Shown here one piece after another: positions 1-7,293 of a stretch of 10,549 nt of DNA. Below the pieces are notes generated by a model. The model did not search any database, was not told the DNA's origin, and saw only the letters and a program-made list of their open reading frames with translations. A program made the translations under genes and the position numbers. Origin of the DNA: CAIOHW01 sp046317855 (GTDB lineage Bacteria; Bdellovibrionota; UBA1018); assembly GCA_046317855.1 (NCBI GenBank), contig JBKCVM010000097.1:1-10549 (forward strand), given 5' to 3'. How positions within the stretch are numbered: position 1 is the stretch's first letter; the number at the start of each line of letters is the position of its first letter.

Positions 1-729
1 TCCCTCACCGTAGCCATGTAAGGCACGCTTATCTTGTTTCGAAAAATTACTCACATCGTCGTACGAAAGAAGTGACACGCTTCGGACCTGGTTGAGCATG
101 TCGTGATACTCTTCTTGCGTAATACCCAGCTGCTCACACACTTCTTCATCTGTTGCCTGTCGGCCTTTTTCTTGCTCGATCTTCGAATAGCAGCGCTCCA
201 GCTGTTTTGCTTTTTCACGCACTGAACGGGGTACCCAATCCTGGGCCCTAAGCTCATCAAGAATCGCTCCACGAATCCTGAACTCAGCATAGGTCTTGAA
301 TTTGTTGTCTCGGCCAGAGTCGTATTTATCGATGGCATCCATCAATCCAATCACGCCAGAGCTAATCAGATCGTCGAGCTCAATATTGGCCGGAAGCCGA
401 GCAGCAATTTTCTGTGCAATGTATTTAATCAAAGGCGCATATTCGAGAATGAGCTTATCGCGGCTGCTGTTGACTGGAGTAAAATCATCTCGCACCAGCC
501 GCGAGGTCGTACTCGCCTCTGCGGCGATCTCCGCCTCGAGCTCTTTCTGAAGCTGCTCTTCTTCTTGTCGGGAAGCCTCAGCCGCGGCCAAAGCATCCAC
601 CGCTTCTTCTACGTTTGTACTTGTATTTTGAGCATCAGCCTTGGGATTGCGAGCTGCAGTCGGCCTGGCGGACTTGGCGTTCGTCTGGTTTGTCTTTCGA
701 TACTTCTGCACACTCGCATTCACACTCAT
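1..729 (-). CDS. fliA: RNA polymerase sigma-28 factor FliA, partial (C-terminus beyond left edge)
   Basis: Flagellar sigma factor that directs RNA polymerase to late flagellar and chemotaxis promoters. The frame is open from the ATG at 729 to the window edge, giving 243 residues with no stop. Region 2 starts near residue 88 (SRDKLILEYAPLIKYIA) and includes IELDDLISSGVIGLMDAID (117-134), KFKTYAEFRIRGAILDEL (143-160) and the sigma-28-typical RAQDWVPRSVR (161-171). Region 3 follows (about 172-228, with the LLSYDDVSNF segment). Region 4 is outside the window. A well-spaced GAGGTGA ribosome site supports the ATG. The first ~87 residues are an unusual extension: basic up to about residue 38, then an acidic, Ala/Glu-rich stretch (about 40-73) that looks helical or coiled-coil. 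A GTG at residue 79 could instead start a family-length protein, but it lacks a good ribosome site. It lies last in the visible operon, 90 bp after flhF. The family call is very secure; the exact start is less so. Confidence 0.96.
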   Translation of the reverse strand, partial: MSVNASVQKYRKTNQTNAKSARPTAARNPKADAQNTSTNVEEAVDALAAAEASRQEEEQLQKELEAEIAAEASTTSRLVRDDFTPVNSSRDKLILEYAPLIKYIAQKIAARLPANIELDDLISSGVIGLMDAIDKYDSGRDNKFKTYAEFRIRGAILDELRAQDWVPRSVREKAKQLERCYSKIEQEKGRQATDEEVCEQLGITQEEYHDMLNQVRSVSLLSYDDVSNFSKQDKRALHGYGEG

Positions 730-734
730 CTCGC

Positions 735-741
735 TCACCTC
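735..741 (-). promoter_or_regulatory. Ribosome binding site of fliA
   Basis: Read on the minus strand this is GAGGTGA, five bases before the ATG at 729. It decides in favour of the long FliA start over the internal GTG at residue 79, whose nearest purine-rich stretch is too far upstream. Confidence 0.7.
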
Positions 742-819
742 ATCCTAAAGTCTAGCCTGATCAACTCACGCGCACAGTCGGCATTATTTTCCGACGCAGT
801 CCGCCCCATCCCAAATCCG

Positions 820-2181
820 TCAGAGATCCATCACGAGCGCAACCACGCGCTCCGCCGTGGCCTGCTCGATGTCGTCCGGCACCTTCTGTCCGGTCGTGAA
901 ATAGAGGAGCGGAAGCCGAACTTTTTGCGGAACATTATAGAGGGCTCCGTGCAGCGTGCTCTCATCGAGCTTTGAAAAAACGAGCCCATGCGGCCTGAAC
1001 ACTGAAAACCGGGTAGCCATGTCATACATTTCGGCATCGCGAGTGGTAGCCGATAGCACGAGCAAAGTGCGCATCTCTGGAATCGTGGCCAACATTGCTT
1101 GAATCTCACGCAACGAGTCGGGATCGCGCTGGGAACGACCCGTTGTATCAACCAAGATCAAATCAAGCGTCGAGAAGTCACGAATGGCAAAAGACAAGTC
1201 ATCCACAGAATGGGCTGACCGAAAGGGAAGATTGAGGACACGCGCAAAAGTGGCCAATTGCTCAAATGCAGACGCCTTCACGTAGTCCAGATTGATCAAA
1301 CCCACTCGCAACCCCTTCTTGAGCCCGAGCGCAGCAATCTTGGCCAGAGTGGTCGTTTTACCCACACCGGTGGGACCGACGAGGGACAGCACAGTTGGAG
1401 TGCCAGTTCCAGGGCGAACACCCTCGAGAGCATCTGCTGTCTGAATTCCGGCCAGGATCTCAGCCGCGATTTGGTCCATCACCTGTTCAAGTTGGCTTGC
1501 AGCCGCCTGTGACAGCTCAAATCCAGCACGTCGAACGAGCTCCAGCGCCAGTCGCCGATCCACTCCGCTGATGACAAGCTGGTCAAAGGCTTCTTGAAGA
1601 GCCGGAGTCGAAAACGCAGAAATCTCAGTACGCTTTGCAAGCTGATCATTCTGCTCGTTCTTGAGCTGCTCAAGCATCTTCTTGAGGGACTCGATCTCAC
1701 GATGTGTTCCGTCCGTTTTGGGTGCCGGGCCAGTCGGTGTCATAGGTACGCCTGACGCCGCTTGAGCCGGCTTCTGATATGCGACTTTTGCCTGGGCCCG
1801 CACTGCTGGCTTGGCCAGACTCGCCACATCCTCGGAGTCAGTGATATCCGCGTAGCGCACCGCCGTTCTGGGCTTACTTGAGATCTGCACCTGGTCCTGA
1901 GTGGATCCGGCCATTTTTTCGTGCATCTCAGCCTGCCTCGAAGCAGGCATCTTCTGAATGCTGGAGACGGCTTGCTCTGGCAGGCGAGACTCGAGGGTCT
2001 TCTTTTTCTGAATCGCACGCTCCGAGACGGCGGCCGTGACTTCGACCGAAGCTTTCGACATCAGTCCAAAACCTCTCTTGTGCTTTTTGGTCTGAAGAAT
2101 GATTGCCTCTGGACCGAGTTCACGCTTGATCGTTTCAAGCGCCTCTTGAAGCGTAGGGGCCTCAAATTTCTTAACTTCCAT
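820..2181 (-). CDS. flhF: Flagellar biosynthesis GTPase FlhF
   Basis: SRP-family GTPase that sets the place and number of flagella, usually at a cell pole, by recruiting early basal-body parts to the inner membrane. At 453 residues it has the usual FlhF layout. The N-terminal B domain opens with VKKFEAPTLQEALETIKRE and GPEAIIL (to about residue 55). A variable, Pro/Ala/Gln-rich linker follows (about 56-160), then a helical N domain (about 185-250) and the GTPase G domain. Visible G motifs are the P-loop GPTGVGKTT (269-277), DTTGR (345-349) and SKLDE (403-407). The motif expected as DTYR reads DYVK (299-302), followed by the family-typical A.EQL (305-309). The start overlaps the end of flhA by 11 bp, with GAGG inside flhA as ribosome site, so translation is probably coupled. 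The usual partner flhG is not found between this gene and fliA. Confidence 0.97.
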   Translation of the reverse strand: MEVKKFEAPTLQEALETIKRELGPEAIILQTKKHKRGFGLMSKASVEVTAAVSERAIQKKKTLESRLPEQAVSSIQKMPASRQAEMHEKMAGSTQDQVQISSKPRTAVRYADITDSEDVASLAKPAVRAQAKVAYQKPAQAASGVPMTPTGPAPKTDGTHREIESLKKMLEQLKNEQNDQLAKRTEISAFSTPALQEAFDQLVISGVDRRLALELVRRAGFELSQAAASQLEQVMDQIAAEILAGIQTADALEGVRPGTGTPTVLSLVGPTGVGKTTTLAKIAALGLKKGLRVGLINLDYVKASAFEQLATFARVLNLPFRSAHSVDDLSFAIRDFSTLDLILVDTTGRSQRDPDSLREIQAMLATIPEMRTLLVLSATTRDAEMYDMATRFSVFRPHGLVFSKLDESTLHGALYNVPQKVRLPLLYFTTGQKVPDDIEQATAERVVALVMDL

Positions 2182-4252
2182 GTGCCAACCTCACAGTGCC
2201 AAATGCCCTCACACTCACGTTTGGGCTGATTTCATTATGTGAAAGAACGATGACGTTTGGGATAAAGCGATCGATGAGCTGTTTGACGTGGTGTCTGATC
2301 AGGGGTGAACACAAAATGACTGCCTGATTACTCTCGGCAATCACTGCCTGCGCCTGCTGATTGAGTTCAGCAACAAAACTCCGAACAAACTCAGGATCCA
2401 CAGAGAGCTGCTGGCCTTGGTCCGTCTGCAAAATCCCACCTGCAATAGACTCCTCAATCTGACGATCCAGAGTCAACAAAGTGAGACTTCCATCCGGACC
2501 CACCAACTTTTTAGTGATCGAGCGCCCCAAGGCTGCCCGAACGTGCTCCGTTAACTGCGTCGTGTCCTTGGTGATCTGAGCATGATCAGCCAAGGCCTCA
2601 AGAATCGTCCGGAGGTCTCGGATGGACACTGACTCTTTGAGGAGATTCTTCACCACCTTAAGAACGCTGCCAAGAGTAAGCAGATTGGGAACCAAGTCTT
2701 CGACCACTTTAGGAGAAGTCGCCTTAAACGCATCCAAGAGAGATTGAAGCTCCTGCCTACCTACGAGCTCTGCGAGATTGCTACGAATGAGCTCGGTCAA
2801 ATGGGTGGCAATCACCGTTGAGAGGTCAACCACAGTGTACCCAGCAAACGTCGCCTCTTCCTTGTAGCGAGCCTGAATCCAGAGCGCATCCAGGTTAAAA
2901 GCAGGCTCTTTGGTCGGAATGCCAGGAACCGACGAACTCACATGACCCGGGTCCATGGCCAGCAGGTGCCCCACCATCAGCGAGCCCTGCCCAATCTGAA
3001 CTCCTTTCAGAAGAACTTGGTAATCACCCGGCTTGAGCTCCAGGTTATCTCGAATTCTAAGCGGTGGAATAATCACTCCCATATCGAGAGCAAACTGCTT
3101 ACGAATGTTGGTGATGCGCTCTAGCAGGTCTCCATTTTGAGCAGCATCAACAATATTGATCAAACCGTAGCCGACCTCAAGCTCGAGCATATCGACCGGA
3201 AGCAAGCTCTCCAGCTTCTCTGCAGTGGGCTTAAGTTTGTCTTCCTCTTCTTTTTTCTTTTTAGCGGCCTGTTCGTTTTTCTGTTTTTCATTCAACAGGT
3301 AGGCCAACCCTCCCAGGCCTGCACCCATAACGAAAAACGGAATCCCCGGAAGCCCAGGAACAATGGACATAAAGGCCATCACTCCGGCTGCCACGCCGAT
3401 CGCCTTGGGGTGCATGAGCAGCTGCCTGGAGAACTCCTGCCCTAGGTTGTTGCCTGATGCAGTGCGAGTGACGACCATACCGGCCGCAGTAGAGATAATG
3501 AGGGCAGGGATCTGTCCCACCAATCCATCCCCGATCGTCAAAAGCGTAAAAACCTCGGCCGCAGACGCAATCGGCATCCCCTTTTGCAGGGTTCCCACCA
3601 AGATTCCGCCAATGATGTTCACGATCACAATAAGAATTCCGGCAATGGCATCGCCTCGGACGAACTTGCTAGCACCGTCCATTGCGCCGTAAAAATCGGC
3701 TTCTTGAGCGATTTCTGAACGTCGCCGCTTTGCCTCTTGTTCATTAATGATGCCTGCATTTAGGTCAGCATCGATGGCCATCTGCTTTCCAGGCATTGCA
3801 TCCAAAGTAAAACGTGCAGCTACTTCAGCAACGCGGCCAGCACCCTTGGTGATTACGATAAAATTGATGATCACGAGGATCACAAAGATCACGATTCCGA
3901 CTGCGTAGTTGCCGCCTACCACGAACTTTCCAAAACTCTCGATCACATGCCCAGCCGCCAAGGTTCCCTTTTCTGCGCCATTCAGCAGAATCACTCGAGT
4001 CGTGGCCACGTTCAGTGCAAGCCTGAAAAGAGTGGTGATCAGAAGCATGGATGGAAAAATACTGAAGTCCAGTGCCCGCTGAGTGTAGACGGCTGTAAGC
4101 AGAAGCACGATCGATCCAGCAATAGCTAGAGTGAGACACAGATCGATCAGCCACGTCGGCATCGGAATGACCATGACGCTCAGAATTCCGACGAGCCCAA
4201 GGGCTAGAGCCAGATCCGAGTTCTTTGTCAGTCTTGTGAGGATTCCTTCCAT
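2171..4252 (-). CDS. flhA: Flagellar type III export gate protein FlhA
   Basis: Largest export-gate protein. Its membrane half forms the ring of the flagellar type III export gate, and its cytoplasmic domain docks chaperone-substrate complexes. The 693 residues match the family length. The N-terminal half (about 15-320) is strongly hydrophobic, with the expected eight membrane segments. It contains the FHIPEP-family signature around residues 137-160 (GAGRVAEVAARF then LDAMPGKQMAID), followed by DADLNAGIINEQEAKRRR and MDGASKFVRGDA. A Lys/Glu-rich linker (about 321-345) leads to the cytoplasmic domain, which begins near LLPVDMLELEVGYGLI (350-365) and runs to the end. The gene starts 31 bp after the flhB stop, and its last 11 bp overlap the flhF start. 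I see nothing broken or missing. Confidence 0.98.
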   Translation of the reverse strand: MEGILTRLTKNSDLALALGLVGILSVMVIPMPTWLIDLCLTLAIAGSIVLLLTAVYTQRALDFSIFPSMLLITTLFRLALNVATTRVILLNGAEKGTLAAGHVIESFGKFVVGGNYAVGIVIFVILVIINFIVITKGAGRVAEVAARFTLDAMPGKQMAIDADLNAGIINEQEAKRRRSEIAQEADFYGAMDGASKFVRGDAIAGILIVIVNIIGGILVGTLQKGMPIASAAEVFTLLTIGDGLVGQIPALIISTAAGMVVTRTASGNNLGQEFSRQLLMHPKAIGVAAGVMAFMSIVPGLPGIPFFVMGAGLGGLAYLLNEKQKNEQAAKKKKEEEDKLKPTAEKLESLLPVDMLELEVGYGLINIVDAAQNGDLLERITNIRKQFALDMGVIIPPLRIRDNLELKPGDYQVLLKGVQIGQGSLMVGHLLAMDPGHVSSSVPGIPTKEPAFNLDALWIQARYKEEATFAGYTVVDLSTVIATHLTELIRSNLAELVGRQELQSLLDAFKATSPKVVEDLVPNLLTLGSVLKVVKNLLKESVSIRDLRTILEALADHAQITKDTTQLTEHVRAALGRSITKKLVGPDGSLTLLTLDRQIEESIAGGILQTDQGQQLSVDPEFVRSFVAELNQQAQAVIAESNQAVILCSPLIRHHVKQLIDRFIPNVIVLSHNEISPNVSVRAFGTVRLAHGS

Positions 4253-4283
4253 GGAACGCTCTCTTTCGCTTTATTAGTATGCC

Positions 4284-5369
4284 TCAGATTTTTTTGCTTT
4301 TAAGCCTATAAACGTAAGCCAAGACTTCTGCGACGGCCTGGTAGAGCTGGCGTGGCACGTACTGCCCGACTTTGACGCTCTTATACAAACCACGAGCGAG
4401 CGGAACATTCTCGACCATAGGGACCCCCGCGTCGGCCGCCAATTTTTTGATCTGTTGAGCCAAAAAATCTGCCCCCTTTGCGACTACTTTTGGCGCAGCC
4501 ATTTTTTCTCGGTCGTAAACCAGGGCCACGGCAAAGTGAGTGGGGTTGGTCACAATCACATCCGCTTTTTTTACAGCCTGCATCATTCGTTTACGCGCCA
4601 TGTCGCGCTGAATCGAACGAATGCGGGCCTTGATCATCGGATCCCCGTCTTTTTCTTTGTTTTCTTGTTTTGCCTCTTGCCGCGTGAGCCTCAGGCCCTT
4701 GTTGAACTGAAAGCGCTGCAGACCTAAGTCGATCGCCGCAAAGATCGTCAAAATAGCAACGAGAGCAATAAATATTCTCCGCGCATTCTCTGCGATCACT
4801 ACCATTTGAGAGTTGGCCTCAAGCTGGAGCCGGGCTGGTGCACTCAGAATTTCTGATTTCATGATCGCGTAGATTACAGAAACGACTACGACGATCTTGA
4901 TCACTAGACGTAGGACCTCCCAGAGTTGTCGCATGCTGAAAAGCTTTTGAATGCCCTTCAAAGGATCAATCTTTTCGAGCGTGGGCTTGAGTGGTTCAAA
5001 TGTAAAAATCGCTCCTACCTGGGCAAAGCTTGCGACCACTGAGACCAAGAATCCGACGATCGCAACGGGTAATCCGACCACAGCCATCACTTTCAGTGTC
5101 CGCAGCAGGGTCCTTGATAGAAAATCAGCCCCTACCAGGTCTGCGCGAGCAGTGAGGTCGGTACGAAATACTTCTTGCATGAACTCGAGCAGGTCTCGGG
5201 CCATTCCAGGCCCAAATCCGTACAAGGCCGCTCCCGTAGCCAGAAGCGCAAGTACACCGGTCAGTTCACGACTTTGGGCTACCTGTCCCTTGCGGCGAGC
5301 CTCCTCGAGTCGGTACTGGGATATCTCTTCGCCTAGGTCTTCTGATGACCGGTCTTCGTTTTCAGCCAC
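4284..5369 (-). CDS. flhB: Flagellar export substrate-specificity switch protein FlhB
   Basis: Export-gate membrane protein that switches secretion from rod/hook-type to filament-type substrates through self-cleavage in its cytoplasmic domain. At 361 residues it has normal length. Four membrane segments lie at roughly 38-58, 93-118, 150-172 and 195-217. The long linker RLTRQEAKQENKEKDGDP (227-244) and the autocleavage motif NPTH (275-278) are intact, followed by KVVAKGADFLAQQI and ENVPLARGLYKSV. The start is a GTG at 5369 that overlaps the fliR stop by 8 bp, so translation is likely coupled; the ribosome site (AAGG) is weak. The N-terminus keeps RLEEARRKGQV (20-30), but the family's TEEPTP segment just before it reads GEEISQ here. 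The short C-terminal tail past the conserved domain is ordinary. Confidence 0.98.
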   Translation of the reverse strand: MAENEDRSSEDLGEEISQYRLEEARRKGQVAQSRELTGVLALLATGAALYGFGPGMARDLLEFMQEVFRTDLTARADLVGADFLSRTLLRTLKVMAVVGLPVAIVGFLVSVVASFAQVGAIFTFEPLKPTLEKIDPLKGIQKLFSMRQLWEVLRLVIKIVVVVSVIYAIMKSEILSAPARLQLEANSQMVVIAENARRIFIALVAILTIFAAIDLGLQRFQFNKGLRLTRQEAKQENKEKDGDPMIKARIRSIQRDMARKRMMQAVKKADVIVTNPTHFAVALVYDREKMAAPKVVAKGADFLAQQIKKLAADAGVPMVENVPLARGLYKSVKVGQYVPRQLYQAVAEVLAYVYRLKSKKI

Positions 5370-6171
5370 CAGACACCGACCTTGAGACTGCGATCATCCA
5401 ATCCCCCATCCGTCCGAGGAGTTCTCCCATGAGACCTTGAAAATCAGCCAACGTGACCAGCATCACTGCAAGCCCCACCAAAGCCGTTACTGCAAAGGAG
5501 AGAACGAGAACGTTCAGTTGCGGCATTGCCTTAGAAAGAACACCAAAAGCTACGTTTACCGTCAAAATGGCAATTCCAACCGGTGCGGCCAGCTGCACTC
5601 CAAACCGAATCACTAGTGCTGAGAGTTCGAGAAGCTGCTGACTGAATCTGCCCTCAGAAAGATTTACTTTTCCAAGCCCAACCCATTGATAACTCTCCAT
5701 GGCAGCCCTGAGCATCAGGTGATGGCCATCAAGAGCTAAAAAGACCAGCATCGCAAGCGCCAGGTAGAACTCCGCCACAACTTGGGTCTGACCCTCGTGG
5801 TGTGGATCGTACTGGGTTGCCGCAGCAAAGCCCATAAAAGTACCCATGAGGTTGGCGCCAAAATTGATCGAATCAAAAGCAAAACGAGCAGTATACCCTA
5901 GAACCGCTGCAAAGAGCGCTTCAAGTGCTATGACGCGGGCAATGCCACCTGCGCTGCGACTCCAGGCATCAGCCTCAGCTGGGACCACGAGCCCGGCCCG
6001 GACTAAGGGTTGAAAAAGCGTAAAGGTCACCGCGGCAGAAAAGAGAATCTTCAGCGGTGCAGGCACCACCTTGTCTCCCAAAAACGGGAGAAGAGAAAAG
6101 AGAACACTGTACCGCACTAAAACAGCAAAAAAGGTCAAGATTTCCGCTTCGTCAAATTGAAACGGCAACAT
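5362..6171 (-). CDS. fliR: Flagellar export gate protein FliR
   Basis: Integral membrane part of the FliP5-FliQ4-FliR1 export gate, which forms the entry channel for flagellar substrates. The 269 residues match the family length and show about six hydrophobic segments, including 11-30, 38-58, 78-98, 131-150, 186-211 and 218-242. Family landmarks are the loop GFAAATQYDPHHEGQTQV (114-131), in the region known as the channel plug in FliR homologues, and PVGIAILTVNVAFGVLSKAMPQLNV (197-221). The start ATG is only 3 bp after the fliQ stop, and the last 8 bp overlap flhB. In some clades fliR and flhB are fused; here they are separate but overlapping. The assignment rests on sequence family and on context. 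Confidence 0.97.
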   Translation of the reverse strand: MLPFQFDEAEILTFFAVLVRYSVLFSLLPFLGDKVVPAPLKILFSAAVTFTLFQPLVRAGLVVPAEADAWSRSAGGIARVIALEALFAAVLGYTARFAFDSINFGANLMGTFMGFAAATQYDPHHEGQTQVVAEFYLALAMLVFLALDGHHLMLRAAMESYQWVGLGKVNLSEGRFSQQLLELSALVIRFGVQLAAPVGIAILTVNVAFGVLSKAMPQLNVLVLSFAVTALVGLAVMLVTLADFQGLMGELLGRMGDWMIAVSRSVSGG

Positions 6172-6174
6172 GCT

Positions 6175-6444
6175 CTATCTCACCCACTGCGAGACGTTCG
6201 TCAAAATGTCTGAAGTGTACGACTTCAGCATCTCCATCATCCAAGGGGCCATGACCAGAAGAACGACCACGATAGCAATCATTTTTGGAATGAATGTCAG
6301 CGTGGCTTCGTTGATCTGCGTGACTGCTTGAAGCACGCTCACCAAAATACCAATGGCCATGGCAGCAAGAAGCAACGGCCCTGCAATATAGACCATGACT
6401 TTGATCGCTTCGGCGCCAATGTTCATTACCATTTCGTCCGTCAC
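6175..6444 (-). CDS. fliQ: Flagellar export gate protein FliQ
   Basis: Small two-helix membrane protein of the FliPQR export gate. Its 89 residues are the standard length. Conserved positions are easy to see: the N-terminal helix GAEAIKVMVYIAGPLLLAAM (10-29), the turn LQAVTQINEATLTFIPK (38-54) and a second hydrophobic helix with APWMMEML (65-72). The GTG at 6444 is taken as start because MTDEMVMNIGAEAIKV lines up from end to end with known FliQ N-termini. It has an AAAGGGG ribosome site six bases upstream. An out-of-frame ATG overlaps the start area (6446-6448) and opens a frame that is only a shadow. The next in-frame ATG (6432) would remove four residues and is the alternative start. Confidence 0.96.
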   Translation of the reverse strand: MTDEMVMNIGAEAIKVMVYIAGPLLLAAMAIGILVSVLQAVTQINEATLTFIPKMIAIVVVLLVMAPWMMEMLKSYTSDILTNVSQWVR

Positions 6445-6450
6445 ACATGG

Positions 6451-6457
6451 CCCCTTT
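6451..6457 (-). promoter_or_regulatory. Ribosome binding site deciding the fliQ GTG start
   Basis: On the minus strand this reads AAAGGGG. It is six bases from the GTG at 6444 and only two bases from the out-of-frame ATG at 6448, so the spacing favours the GTG. Confidence 0.6.
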
Positions 6458-6483
6458 CGATTTTGATCCCACCCATTTTTGCT

Positions 6484-7293
6484 CTAGCCAAAGCTTCTCA
6501 CCAGGCTTCCGGCCACCAACTCCCAGCCGTCCACTAAGACGAAGAGCAGTAGCTTAAAAGGCAATGAGATCACGATCGGAGGCAGCATCATCATCCCCAT
6601 GGCCATGAGAACGCTTGCAACCACCATGTCTAGAACCAAGAAGGGCAGGTAAAGCATAAATCCAATCTGAAATGCCGTTTTGAGTTCACTAATCACAAAC
6701 GCAGGAATGAGGACGTAAGTCGGAACCTGTGTTTTATTCTCTGGCTTTGCCTCTTTTGAGAGGGACAAGAAGAGCTCGAGATCCTTTTCTCGAGTCTGCT
6801 TGAACATAAAATCTCGAAGAGGAGCTTCCGCCTTTGTGTAGGCTGTTTGTTGATCAATTTTTTCAGAAAGATAGGGCTCGACCGCCTCGGTAGAAATCTG
6901 TTTCCAAGTCGGCGCCATGACAAAAAATGAGAGAAAGAGCGACAAACCCACAATCAGCTGGTTGGGCGGCATCTGCTGCGTCCCGAGCGCTTGCCGCAGA
7001 AAACTCATAACCACAACGATCCGAGTAAAAGAAGTCATCATGATGAGAATCGCAGGTGCCAGCGTGAGCACCGTCAACATCATCACAATTCTGAGCACCG
7101 ACACGATGTCTTGCGGCTTTTGAGAACCTGCCGCACCAAACGAAAGACTTAAGGAAGGCATCGTGATTCCGCTTTGTCCGGGAGTATAAGCCCCAGCACG
7201 TCCTCCCTCTGCAAAAGCCTCCACTCCCGACGCTAGAGCGACGATCCCCAAGAGCACACAGGCTGCAATCCGTGCCCAGGCCCACTGCTTCAT
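6484..7293 (-). CDS. fliP: Flagellar export gate protein FliP
   Basis: Core channel protein of the flagellar export gate; five copies assemble with FliQ and FliR. At 269 residues it has the usual length and keeps a cleavable-type signal sequence (basic MKQWAWARI, hydrophobic core 10-22, possible cleavage near residue 26-28). Four membrane segments follow at about 63-86, 111-130, 194-216 and 219-262 (the last region containing two). Family motifs include ILIMMTSFTRIVVVMSFLRQ (82-101), ALGTQQMPPNQLI (102-114), then AFVISELKTAFQIGF (198-212) and MGMMMLPP (232-239), which match the FliP signatures. Translation begins in an ATGA overlap with the fliO stop. A GGAGGGG site lies 11 bases upstream, a rather long spacing, so coupling is likely. 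Confidence 0.98.
   Translation of the reverse strand: MKQWAWARIAACVLLGIVALASGVEAFAEGGRAGAYTPGQSGITMPSLSLSFGAAGSQKPQDIVSVLRIVMMLTVLTLAPAILIMMTSFTRIVVVMSFLRQALGTQQMPPNQLIVGLSLFLSFFVMAPTWKQISTEAVEPYLSEKIDQQTAYTKAEAPLRDFMFKQTREKDLELFLSLSKEAKPENKTQVPTYVLIPAFVISELKTAFQIGFMLYLPFLVLDMVVASVLMAMGMMMLPPIVISLPFKLLLFVLVDGWELVAGSLVRSFG

Noticed and set aside
785..799. Possible hairpin in the flhF/fliA gap (minus strand GTCGG...CCGAC)
   Set aside because: Only a five-base stem with a nine-base A-rich loop and no T run after it; too weak for a terminator.
565..975. A 136-residue plus-strand open frame spanning the flhF/fliA gap
   Set aside because: It covers the ends of two conserved minus-strand genes, has a Cys/Ser/His/Arg-rich shadow-like composition and no family signature.
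4284..5369. Assignment of the export genes to a virulence-type (injectisome) type III system
   Set aside because: The presence of FliL, FliM with CheY-binding peptide, FliO, FlhF and sigma-28 in the same cluster shows a flagellar system.
6152..6472. A 106-residue minus-strand frame overlapping fliQ
   Set aside because: It is the +1/-1 shadow of fliQ; the FliQ frame carries the conserved residues and this one has none.
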